The translations under genes and the position numbers were made by a program. A stretch of 19,719 nt of DNA from an uncultured Eubacteriales bacterium. Lineage in GTDB: Bacteria > Bacillota > Clostridia > Peptostreptococcales > Anaerovoracaceae. The stretch covers positions 1-19,719 of the forward strand of contig CAJUEB010000015.1 in assembly GCA_910585135.1 (NCBI GenBank), written 5' to 3'. This document shows, one piece after another, positions 12,865 to 19,719 of this stretch (positions are counted from its first letter, which is position 1; the number at the start of each line of letters is the position of its first letter). The notes beneath the pieces are model-generated. The model ran no database searches and was not told where the DNA came from. It was given only the letters and a program-made list of their open reading frames with translations.

Positions 12865-14268
12865 ATGAAAACCCTTCCGAAATTGATCAGGCGTTTTGTC
12901 TGCATGATGCTGATCTCCTGCATTTTGCTGATCCTGCTCAACCTGATATTATTCGCAGCCTGTATGTCTTCGCAGATTCCGAACCGCTCACCCTGGCAAA
13001 CCGCCGAAGAGGTCGCATCTAGTTTGCAGCAAGAGGATAACGGGTATGTTTTGCCCGAAGCGGTGGAAAAAGAACTCCAAAGAGATGATGCATGGGCGAT
13101 TTTCATTGATGATACGTCAAGGCAGGTGGTATGGCAGACGGAGAACCTGCCCGATACAGTCCCTATGACCTATTCCATCTCGGATATCTCACGCCTGACC
13201 CGTGGCTACATAGACGGATATCCGACATTTACGGGCGAAGCGGAAAACGGGCTGGCCGTATTGGGATATCCCAAGGATCGCTTCTGGAAGGATATGTGGC
13301 CGAGCTGGGATTACCACCTGATCGCAAATCTGCCGAAAACGATTCTTTTGGCGTTAGCAGTCAATGCGGCATTGGTTTGTGCGATCTATTTGATCGCCAA
13401 TGCGAAATTGTTAAAATCCATCAACCCGATCGTGAATGGAATACAGGCTTTGCCCCAAAACAAAGAGTGTCATTTGAAGGAAAAAGGGCTTTTATCCGAG
13501 CTTGCGGCCAGCATCAACAAAACCTCCGAAATCCTGCAATCACAAAGCAGGCAGCTCCGCAAAAAAGAAACCGCACGGGCAAACTGGATCGCTGGCGTCT
13601 CGCACGATATCCGCACCCCGCTGTCCATGATCATGGGGTATGCGGCGCAGATCAAAAGCGAATGGAATTTGCCGGAAGACACCCGCAAAAAAGCCGCCGT
13701 GATCGTAACGCAAAGCGGGCGGATGCGGAATTTGATCAACGATCTCAATCTCGCCTCAAAACTGGAATATAATATGCAGCCGATCAACCGCAAGGAAGAA
13801 AACCTGGTTGCCCTCGTCAGGCAAGTTGTCGTTGATTTTATCAATATGGAAATTGACGATCAGCATCCGATCGAATGGAAAACGGACGAAGCCTTGTCCA
13901 CTTGTTTTGTAACCGCCGACAAGGATCTGATCAGCCGGGCGATCGGCAACCTGATTCAAAACAGCATCAACCATAACGAACAGGGCTGCCACATCTTTGT
14001 CCAGATTATGGCGGAAAATGACCATGCTACGATCAGCGTTGCCGATGACGGTATCGGCGCTACTGATGAAGAGATCAAGCGCCTCAACCATGCACCCCAT
14101 TATATGGTTTGCGATGAAAATACATCGGAGCAACGCCACGGATTAGGGTTGCTGCTCGTCAAGCAAATCGCCGCCGCCCACGAGGGTGAAGTTACGATCG
14201 GGCATAGCCCATCCGGCAGATTTGAAGTGAAGATAAGCCTGCCATCAAAAGCAAGCAAGCGAATATGA
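12865..14268 (+). CDS. Sensor histidine kinase of the peptide-antibiotic module
   Basis: The 467-aa membrane kinase has helix 1 (about 10-33), an extracellular domain of roughly 120 residues (34-155, with DDAWAIFIDDTSRQVVWQTENLP and GYPKDRFWKDMWPS), helix 2 (about 157-178), a linker, and a DHp domain with H247 in GVSHDIRTPLSMIMGYA. The ATPase has the N box NLIQNSINHN (362-371), G1 DDGIG (394-398) and G2 HGLGLLL (425-431). GGAGG lies nine bases before the ATG. The extracellular domain is larger than in the intramembrane-sensing BceS type and suggests direct ligand recognition. The last few codons lie in a sequence repeated at 14501-14537. Confidence 0.9.
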   Translation: MKTLPKLIRRFVCMMLISCILLILLNLILFAACMSSQIPNRSPWQTAEEVASSLQQEDNGYVLPEAVEKELQRDDAWAIFIDDTSRQVVWQTENLPDTVPMTYSISDISRLTRGYIDGYPTFTGEAENGLAVLGYPKDRFWKDMWPSWDYHLIANLPKTILLALAVNAALVCAIYLIANAKLLKSINPIVNGIQALPQNKECHLKEKGLLSELAASINKTSEILQSQSRQLRKKETARANWIAGVSHDIRTPLSMIMGYAAQIKSEWNLPEDTRKKAAVIVTQSGRMRNLINDLNLASKLEYNMQPINRKEENLVALVRQVVVDFINMEIDDQHPIEWKTDEALSTCFVTADKDLISRAIGNLIQNSINHNEQGCHIFVQIMAENDHATISVADDGIGATDEEIKRLNHAPHYMVCDENTSEQRHGLGLLLVKQIAAAHEGEVTIGHSPSGRFEVKISLPSKASKRI

Positions 14269-14558
14269 TTGCTGCGACGAGGACGGGGCAGAACTGACTG
14301 CGTAGAAATTCATGCGGCAGTTTTGCGAAGGAAGGGCGATGGAACGGACTTGAAGATGGGGAAGGGCGGCTGCGGACTCCGCAGGAGCAGTGCAATCATC
14401 CGCGAAGCAAAAAAAGAACAGCGAAATCCGGGAACTGTCTGAATGCCTTTTTTGAATGCCCATAAGGCATGAGTTTTCCCAGATTGCTGTTCTTGCAGGG
14501 CAAGCGGATGTGATTGCCTGCAACGAGGACAACGCAGCCGCCCTTCCCCATCTTCAAG
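14256..14558. repeat. Long imperfect palindrome with a direct repeat overlapping the kinase 3' end
   Basis: A perfect 26-bp inverted repeat (14349-14374 and 14533-14558) forms the base of a palindrome of about 210 bp. Inside it, CAATCA..TCCGC answers GCGGATGTGATTG, AAGAACAGC answers GCTGTTCTT, and ATGCCTT answers AAGGCAT at the tip. In addition 14256-14291, which contains the kinase stop codon, is repeated in the same direction at 14501-14537 with a few differences. The 365-bp gap between the two convergent genes is almost filled by this structure. It could be a repetitive palindromic element, a complex terminator, or a structured RNA. No real coding frame is supported here. Confidence 0.75.
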
Positions 14559-14633
14559 CCCAGCCATGCCCGCAGGTCCAAATCGGCACTCGCTCTTTAG
14601 CACACGTTCCACAAAACGCACCGTCCAAAATCC

Positions 14634-15944
14634 TCACATCCCCCGCAGCATCACATCCGCACGAAACCGCTTCCCATCATAGCGGAAACGGCTATACCCG
14701 CCGTTCTTTTCCGCAATGCTGCGCACCGATTGAATCCCGATACCACTGCCACGGCGTTTGGAAGACTGAAAAACACCGTCCTTTTCCTTTACCCTGCCGT
14801 CGAAAGCGTTTTCCACATTCACCAATATGACAGTCCTCGAATGAAGATACGCCTGTACACAAATAGAGCGTTTACCTACTTCGATACGCAGGCTTGCCTC
14901 CAATGCATTTTCCAGGAGGTTAGCAAGCGCCAGGCATAAATCGACTTCCGAAACAGGAAGCTCCGGCGGCAAGTCGAGCCGGACGGAAAAAGGAATATGA
15001 TCATTCTTGCAGAGCATCCCATAATGGCTTACGATACTGTCCACCGCATGGTTTTCGCATAAATTCAATTCGGCGGCAGGAAGGCTTGCCTTTGCATCGG
15101 CGAGATATTTTTTCAGTTCCGTCCATTCCCGGTGTTCGACAAGCGATGATAACACATTGAAATGATGACGCATATCGTGGCGCGCCCGCTTTGTTTCCCC
15201 AATCGCTGTACGAAGATTGTCATACTGCATCCGCTGCATGGAAAGGAACTGGTTTTCCTGCTGCAAACGATAGTTTTTATTCAGGCTGGATGCCACAAAA
15301 TAAAATAATCCGTAAAAAAACAGAAGCAGGCATAACAAAACAAGGCTAATAATGATATAAATCTGCATAAGACGTCCCTGGTACAGAATTTCTGGATGGA
15401 GCGGGAGCATGAACAGGTTCAGGCCAATGAAAATAAGCGGCAAAATCCAGAATACATACCATGTTTGCGCGAATGCTTCCTCTTCGAGAAGCGTCCTTGC
15501 CATATGGGTCGCGGGATACCAAACGATGCCGACAGAAATCCAGCACAACAATAGATAGATAAACGCCGCATCGAGCGAAAGCCACGGAGCGGAACTTTCT
15601 GGATGCAGCATGACATCGAGCGCCTCTGCAATACTGCCGAGACAGGAAAACACGCCTAATACCGCAAGAAAAACGCTGACCGATTTCCAACGCGTTATAT
15701 GCAAGCTGTGGACATAGATCACGAGGACAACAATAGCAACGAGCAGCAGCATCCATATGGTTTTAAGATGGAGAAAGTAGCATAACAACCCGCATCCGGC
15801 ACAGATTGCAAGAAGCAGCGGCAAAATGATAAGCGCAAGCCTTGCAGGCTGCACCGGCAAATATTTTTTCATCGGCAGATAGGCAAGAAACACTGCGGGA
15901 ATGATGACGGAAAGCTCCGCTACCGGGCACAGGATATCAATCAT
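14634..15944 (-). CDS. GHKL sensor histidine kinase (AgrC-like)
   Basis: The 436-aa protein has a membrane half of six or seven helices (between residues 8 and 217), then a coiled linker and a kinase core of the quorum-sensing type: H256 in KRARHDMRHHFNVLSSL, N box LANLLENALEA (340-350), and GSGIGIQSVRSIAEKNGG (399-416). The many helices without an extracellular domain are typical of kinases that detect peptides in the membrane. GGGAGGGG lies before the ATG, and its start overlaps the regulator stop by eight bases. No AgrB/AgrD-type peptide genes are visible nearby, so the signal is unknown. Confidence 0.9.
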   Translation of the reverse strand: MIDILCPVAELSVIIPAVFLAYLPMKKYLPVQPARLALIILPLLLAICAGCGLLCYFLHLKTIWMLLLVAIVVLVIYVHSLHITRWKSVSVFLAVLGVFSCLGSIAEALDVMLHPESSAPWLSLDAAFIYLLLCWISVGIVWYPATHMARTLLEEEAFAQTWYVFWILPLIFIGLNLFMLPLHPEILYQGRLMQIYIIISLVLLCLLLFFYGLFYFVASSLNKNYRLQQENQFLSMQRMQYDNLRTAIGETKRARHDMRHHFNVLSSLVEHREWTELKKYLADAKASLPAAELNLCENHAVDSIVSHYGMLCKNDHIPFSVRLDLPPELPVSEVDLCLALANLLENALEASLRIEVGKRSICVQAYLHSRTVILVNVENAFDGRVKEKDGVFQSSKRRGSGIGIQSVRSIAEKNGGYSRFRYDGKRFRADVMLRGM

Positions 15945-16674
15945 GTATTTTCCCCTCCCATCCGCTGCTTTTCTTGAACAGAAATTCCCCGAATGCGATT
16001 CGCGCCTCTTTGGAAATTCCCCGGCTGACAGGTATTTTTTCCCCGTTTTTTAAAAGGAACACCTTGCCGTCGAAATCATCTGCATATTCCATATTGATGA
16101 CCATCCCCCTGTTGCACAGGAAAAAACATTGGTCATCAAGACCCGCGCAGAATTCACGGAAGGTCTGGCGGGTCACGATAGTTTTGCCATCGCTTTTATG
16201 GATATGAATCTGATGCTGGAAATGCTCCGCATATAAAATATCCCGCAGATAGATCCGATCAATGCCGCCTGCAACGCGAATCGCAACGTATTTACCGGGA
16301 TCAGGAAGCCGCTGGGCGATTTCATCAAAAAGAGCCGTCAACTCATCATCCGTATAAGGCTTTACCAAATAATGCATCGCCCTGACCTGAAAACCCTCAA
16401 GCGCATGGCCGGCAGAGGCAGTAGTAAAGACCAGCAGGCAAGCACGGTCAAATGCGCGAAGCGCTTTTGCGACTTCCACACCATCTGCACCTTCCATGTA
16501 GATATCGAGAAACACGCATGTAAAGCGCTGGTTTTTAGCCGCAGTCAGAAAATCCTCCCCGCTTTCAAATGCGAAGATTTCCCCGTCAAGGTGCAGACGG
16601 CTAAGCTGAACCGCTATCCTATTTTTCAGTTTTTCCCGCTCCGGGGCGACATCATCAACGACGGCAATCCGCAT
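15937..16674 (-). CDS. LytTR-family response regulator (AgrA-like)
   Basis: The 245-aa regulator has a receiver with D7/D8, phosphoacceptor D57 (CVFLDIYMEGADG), T84 and K105 (YLVKPY). A LytTR DNA-binding domain spans about 127-233 (IRVAGGIDRIYLRDILYAEHFQHQIHIHKSDGK ... FFLCNRGMVINMEYADDFDGKVFLLKNGEKIPVSRG). GGAG stands a few bases before the ATG. It is the first gene of the operon with the GHKL kinase and is divergent from the secreted phospholipase gene, the most likely nearby target. No clear pair of AgrA-type boxes was found in the intergenic region. Confidence 0.9.
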   Translation of the reverse strand: MRIAVVDDVAPEREKLKNRIAVQLSRLHLDGEIFAFESGEDFLTAAKNQRFTCVFLDIYMEGADGVEVAKALRAFDRACLLVFTTASAGHALEGFQVRAMHYLVKPYTDDELTALFDEIAQRLPDPGKYVAIRVAGGIDRIYLRDILYAEHFQHQIHIHKSDGKTIVTRQTFREFCAGLDDQCFFLCNRGMVINMEYADDFDGKVFLLKNGEKIPVSRGISKEARIAFGEFLFKKSSGWEGKIHD

Positions 16675-16765
16675 GTCATATCTCCTTTGCCCTATGCTTT
16701 TTTATTATGTAAAAAATATCAACAAAGCCTGCCAAATCGGCGAAGCTAACTTTGTTATATATTTT

Positions 16766-16795
16766 ATCACATGATCCTGCCAGATGATGTGATTT
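16766..16795. promoter_or_regulatory. Inverted repeat upstream of the LytTR gene
   Basis: ATCACATGATC (16766-16776) pairs with GATGATGTGAT, with one mismatch and a six-base loop, and is followed by TTTTTA on the plus strand. It lies about 95-120 bases before the regulator start. No plus-strand transcript needs ending here, so an operator is as likely as a terminator. Confidence 0.45.
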
Positions 16796-17010
16796 TTATC
16801 ATGCGCAAGACATTTTCATAGATGATACAGCAGTCTATTCCGAACCTCCTGCAAATCCGGCGTGCATTAATTTTGCAATTCGAGCCGTATCCTTACCATT
16901 CGTGACAAACCGCTTCAGGCAAAGCCCGCAAGGTATATAATTGTAGCAAACGAAAAAATGCACATGATATCTTTGCGATGCGGGAGATGCCAAAGGAAAA
17001 TATCGCACAA

Positions 17011-17189
17011 GCAAAGCCGCGCAAGCGTCATGCGGGCAAGCTGCGCACTGGGGCATCTGCATAAGGTCATCTTGGATTTACTATGCAGACAAATTGCGCA
17101 GATAAGCAAGCCGTGCGGGCAAAAAATATGCAGATATCATGCAGGCAAGCCATGCCGATAAGTTACACAGGCAAACCGTGCAGACAAAA
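17011..17189. repeat. Cluster of degenerate GCAAGC repeats before the phospholipase gene
   Basis: Related units appear at 17021-17040 (GCAAGCGTCATGCGGGCAAG), 17106-17124 (GCAAGCCGTGCGGGCAAAA), 17145-17162 (GCAAGCCATGCCGATAAG) and 17171-17189 (GCAAACCGTGCAGACAAAA), with related GCAGACAAATTGCGCAGATAAG at 17085-17106. Spacing is irregular and the units are too degenerate for a CRISPR array. The 580-base gap (16675-17255) between the divergent genes otherwise shows only the inverted repeat at 16766 and no clear promoter for the phospholipase. Confidence 0.6.
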
Positions 17190-17255
17190 TAAAATCGGCT
17201 CTGCCAACGCCTCACGAATGGCAAGCTTTTGGGGAATACGAACAAGGGGAACAAA

Positions 17256-19719
17256 ATGAGAAAATTTTTTGCAGTGATGATGATATGCGTGCTGTGTTTT
17301 TGCGATACTGCTTTCGCCATGGAAGCTGGCAGCACGACAGGTACGAACGATGGCGCGACCAAAGCAAGCAAGATGCAAGAGGAAAACCAAGATACAATCG
17401 GCAAAACGCAGGAGCAAGAAAAAGAAAACGAAACGCAGGATGCAGCATCAAACAAAACATCGCCCGAAACCACAAAGGAAAACGGCACGCAAGACGATGC
17501 GCAAAACGGTGATGCAAAAACTGCTGCGCCCGCCCCAGCCCAATCCCAGAGCCTGCGCGCAGTCAGCGGTGACGGCGTACTCAGAACCGATATGCCGGAA
17601 GGCGAGCTTCTTTTCATCACGCTCGCCGAAGATACATCATATCGATGGAACGCCAACGATAGTGCTGAAAAAAACAGCGTGATCCATCTGGATACCGCTA
17701 GCGGCGCAAACTGCAATTTCCGCCTCAAACAAATCGGCGGGGGCTGGTACGGGATCAAACACATCAAAAGCGGCGGCACTGACCGCTATGCGGATATCGA
17801 TGACAAAAGCAAGAATTCCGGCGCGAAACTGCATCTATGGGAATCCAGCGACGACAAAATTTCCGGTAATGATCACCGCCAGTTTGCATTTTACTTGGCC
17901 GGCACGGACAGCCATGGCAACGAGCAATATTATATCAAAAACAAAAACAGCGACTTATGGATGGGCTATGAAGATACTGACAAAAACGGGAGACCGAGCT
18001 ACGGAGATAAAATCATACAGACCGACAGCAGCAATAGAGCCTTGTGGATCATCACCAAGGAAGTCGTGCCAAAACAAGGAGGCGAAGCGACTGATCTCAT
18101 AAAGGGCGGGGATGCGTACGTCTTCTGTGAAATGTTCCAGGCGAAAACGATAAAATCGATCAATAGGAAGGGCGACCTGGCGATGAACGGGACAGCCGTA
18201 CATTTCTATGAAATGGGAACAAGCAGTAAGTGGCGTCTGGAATATAACAGCAAATATGAGGCGTACGAAATACACGCCGTCACCGATGGCGAAGCCGACC
18301 GCAACAATAAAGCCTGGGACGTTGAAGACGAAAGCGGGGAAGAAGGCAAGCAGATACAGCTGTGGAGCTGCCAGAGCAAAAATAACAATGAAAATACCAG
18401 CCAGCTTTGGCGGTTCTTCCGGCAAAGTAATGGAAGCTACAGGATACAGAACGCCCGGAGCGGCAAGTATGTTACCTATAATTCCAGCAACGGTTATCTG
18501 AAACAATCCGCAACAGGGATCGACATCGATGTAAATCTCATCGCAGGCAATGATAATGCGGTCAATTTTGATTATGCCCAGAGCTGGATGCAGAATGTTC
18601 CCGATGCCGCCCTCCTCTCCTCTGTAAACCTTCCGGGAAGCCATGACGCTGGCACGGCTTCCATCGTAGAAGACTTTCTGGCGGAGCTTTCCTTTACCTC
18701 CTGCCAAAAGCTCTATTATGGCGAACAGCTCAATGCGGGCGTCCGCAGCTTCGATGTCCGCTGCAATGCCATGAAGGATCGCGCTTCTGCAAAGGATGTC
18801 ATGATCATACATGGCGGCGAATTCTGGCAATGCTTTGACCGCGACGGCAGCAGGCTGACCCTCGATGACATTTTAAGCGACAGCGTCCGTTTTTTAAAAC
18901 AGCACCCCTCGGAAGCGCTGGTCATTTTGTTGTCACCTGACGACGGAAGCACCGAGGGGCTTTGCCGGGCGGTCGGTTCATTCATCAAAGAGAACGAGGA
19001 TTACGTCTGGACCGGAGAAGGAACACCCTCCATGGGGCAGGTGCGCGGCAAGATCGTCTTCGTGCGGAGATACCAAATCGATACGAGCAAATACGATCCG
19101 GCATCCGATGGACTCAACGCGGATTGGTTCGGCATCGACCTCTCAGGCTGGGGAAAATATTCCTACAGTAACTACCAATATTACGCGCCCAAAATATACG
19201 ACAAAAATGACGTGAGAGTCTATGCGCAGGACGCATATAAAGAGTCTTCGTCCAATAAATGGAAATTTATTACCGGCACGATGGCACAGACTACGGGAGC
19301 GGATGCCAATCATCCCATCCCGCAAGACGCATGGGTCTATAATTACACCTCCTGCACCGGATCACTCAGTATCGGCGTACCACTGGAGCTGACCAGGGAT
19401 ATCAACCCCAAGCTATTTTACGATGAGCCACAAAGCCACATCAATAATCAGTGGCTGGGAATGGTAATGATGAATTTTGTCGATCACCCCATGGCAAAAC
19501 TCATCTATGAAACGAATACTGCAAAAGGCAGGACCTTTGCTCCAAAGGTAGACTTCCCTGAAGGCATTTCGATCACCTATGGGCAAAAGCTTTGGGAGGG
19601 GCAGCTGATCGGCGGAAGCATGGATGGAACCTGGCGATTTGAAGACACAAATTATATCCCGACGTATGCGGATTTCCAAAACAAGAAAACCTTTCGGCTG
19701 ACCTACATCCCGAACGATA
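17256..19719 (+). CDS. Secreted PI-phospholipase C with ricin-like region and surface repeat (3' partial)
   Basis: The frame stays open from an ATG behind AAGGGGAAC to the window edge (821 codons). Residues 1-21 are a signal peptide (MRKFFAVMMICVLCFCDTAFA). Residues 22-95 are a Gln/Glu/Lys/Thr-rich linker. About 115-267 and 280-420 look like ricin-type beta-trefoil carbohydrate-binding modules (QLWRF, SSKWRL and ALWII as QxW-like turns; GKYVTYNSSNGYL). About 442-740 is the PI-PLC X catalytic domain: SVNLPGSHDAGT with H463/D464, GVRSFDVR (R497, R502) and MIIHGGEF with H519, matching the general acid/base histidines of Bacillus PI-PLC. From about 765 a repeat begins (ISITYGQKLWEGQLIGGSMDGTWRFEDTNYIPTY ... 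FRLTYIPND) like those in Firmicute surface proteins. It probably cleaves phosphatidylinositol or GPI lipids outside the cell and may be cell-surface bound. The LytTR pair is the likely regulator. Confidence 0.9.
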   Translation, partial: MRKFFAVMMICVLCFCDTAFAMEAGSTTGTNDGATKASKMQEENQDTIGKTQEQEKENETQDAASNKTSPETTKENGTQDDAQNGDAKTAAPAPAQSQSLRAVSGDGVLRTDMPEGELLFITLAEDTSYRWNANDSAEKNSVIHLDTASGANCNFRLKQIGGGWYGIKHIKSGGTDRYADIDDKSKNSGAKLHLWESSDDKISGNDHRQFAFYLAGTDSHGNEQYYIKNKNSDLWMGYEDTDKNGRPSYGDKIIQTDSSNRALWIITKEVVPKQGGEATDLIKGGDAYVFCEMFQAKTIKSINRKGDLAMNGTAVHFYEMGTSSKWRLEYNSKYEAYEIHAVTDGEADRNNKAWDVEDESGEEGKQIQLWSCQSKNNNENTSQLWRFFRQSNGSYRIQNARSGKYVTYNSSNGYLKQSATGIDIDVNLIAGNDNAVNFDYAQSWMQNVPDAALLSSVNLPGSHDAGTASIVEDFLAELSFTSCQKLYYGEQLNAGVRSFDVRCNAMKDRASAKDVMIIHGGEFWQCFDRDGSRLTLDDILSDSVRFLKQHPSEALVILLSPDDGSTEGLCRAVGSFIKENEDYVWTGEGTPSMGQVRGKIVFVRRYQIDTSKYDPASDGLNADWFGIDLSGWGKYSYSNYQYYAPKIYDKNDVRVYAQDAYKESSSNKWKFITGTMAQTTGADANHPIPQDAWVYNYTSCTGSLSIGVPLELTRDINPKLFYDEPQSHINNQWLGMVMMNFVDHPMAKLIYETNTAKGRTFAPKVDFPEGISITYGQKLWEGQLIGGSMDGTWRFEDTNYIPTYADFQNKKTFRLTYIPND

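Noticed and set aside
14310..14621. 103-codon minus-strand frame with cysteines (RCPRCRQSHPL)
   Set aside because: It lies across the long palindrome; both arms encode related residues only because they are inverted copies. No start signal is visible.
16690..16770. AgrA-type LytTR boxes upstream of the regulator gene
   Set aside because: Two GTT-centred half-sites can be found on the minus strand, but they are 27 bp apart instead of about 21-22 and match the consensus poorly.
17021..17189. Possible CRISPR array
   Set aside because: Units are degenerate, spacing is irregular, there is no constant repeat of 23-40 bases and no cas gene nearby.
17081..17779. 232-codon minus-strand frame rich in Ser, Cys and Phe
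   Set aside because: It is antisense to the phospholipase signal peptide and linker, and its hydrophobic composition mirrors the Lys/Gln/Glu-rich linker on the other strand.
17955..18830. 291-codon minus-strand frame
   Set aside because: It is antisense to the ricin-like and catalytic regions, where the plus-strand frame has clear motifs.

Overview
The window reads as chromosomal DNA from a strictly fermentative, low-to-mid GC Gram-positive bacterium (Firmicutes, most likely class Clostridia). The clues are a butyryl-CoA:acetate CoA-transferase-like gene, strong GGAGG-type ribosome sites, a YdbS/YdbT pair, a lantibiotic-protection type ABC transporter with an OmpR-family two-component system, an AgrC/AgrA-like GHKL/LytTR pair, and a secreted PI-phospholipase C. 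No rRNA, tRNA, CRISPR array or complete transposase gene is visible. Species cannot be fixed from the sequence alone.

Layout. 1-142: tail of an unrecognised gene, then a bidirectional terminator. 230-1465 (-): MerR-family regulator fused to a four-cysteine zinc ribbon and a degenerate methyltransferase domain, with a palindrome in its own promoter spacer. 1726-1932 (-): small membrane protein. 2075-3298 (+): AAA+/DUF4143 ATPase with a strong promoter and a TTG start. 3299-4059: decayed DNA holding a 285-bp element with 45-bp terminal inverted repeats and relic reading frames. 4060-6209 (-): YdbS-YdbT-like bPH2 membrane protein operon. 6699-8054 (+): CoA-transferase of butyrate fermentation. 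8471-9130 (+): PIN-domain toxin-like gene followed directly by a 73-aa partner; the cassette is flanked by two near-identical copies of a terminator hairpin.

9272-14268 is one functional block: a four-gene ABC operon on the minus strand (ATPase with an E-loop, two permeases, one small membrane protein) is divergent from an OmpR-type response regulator and sensor kinase on the plus strand. This is the classic layout of a peptide-antibiotic sensing and export module. A long imperfect palindrome (14349-14558) separates it from the next block. 14634-16674 (-) is a GHKL sensor kinase and LytTR regulator. Divergent from these, at 17256, starts a large secreted protein: signal peptide, hydrophilic linker, ricin-like beta-trefoil region, PI-PLC catalytic domain, and the start of a surface repeat that runs off the window.

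Together the genes suggest a region for envelope defence and host or competitor interaction (YdbST-like proteins, peptide-antibiotic ABC module, cell-cell signalling type regulators, secreted phospholipase) with a housekeeping butyrate gene inside it. The region is also marked by short degenerate intergenic repeats rich in GCAAGC.
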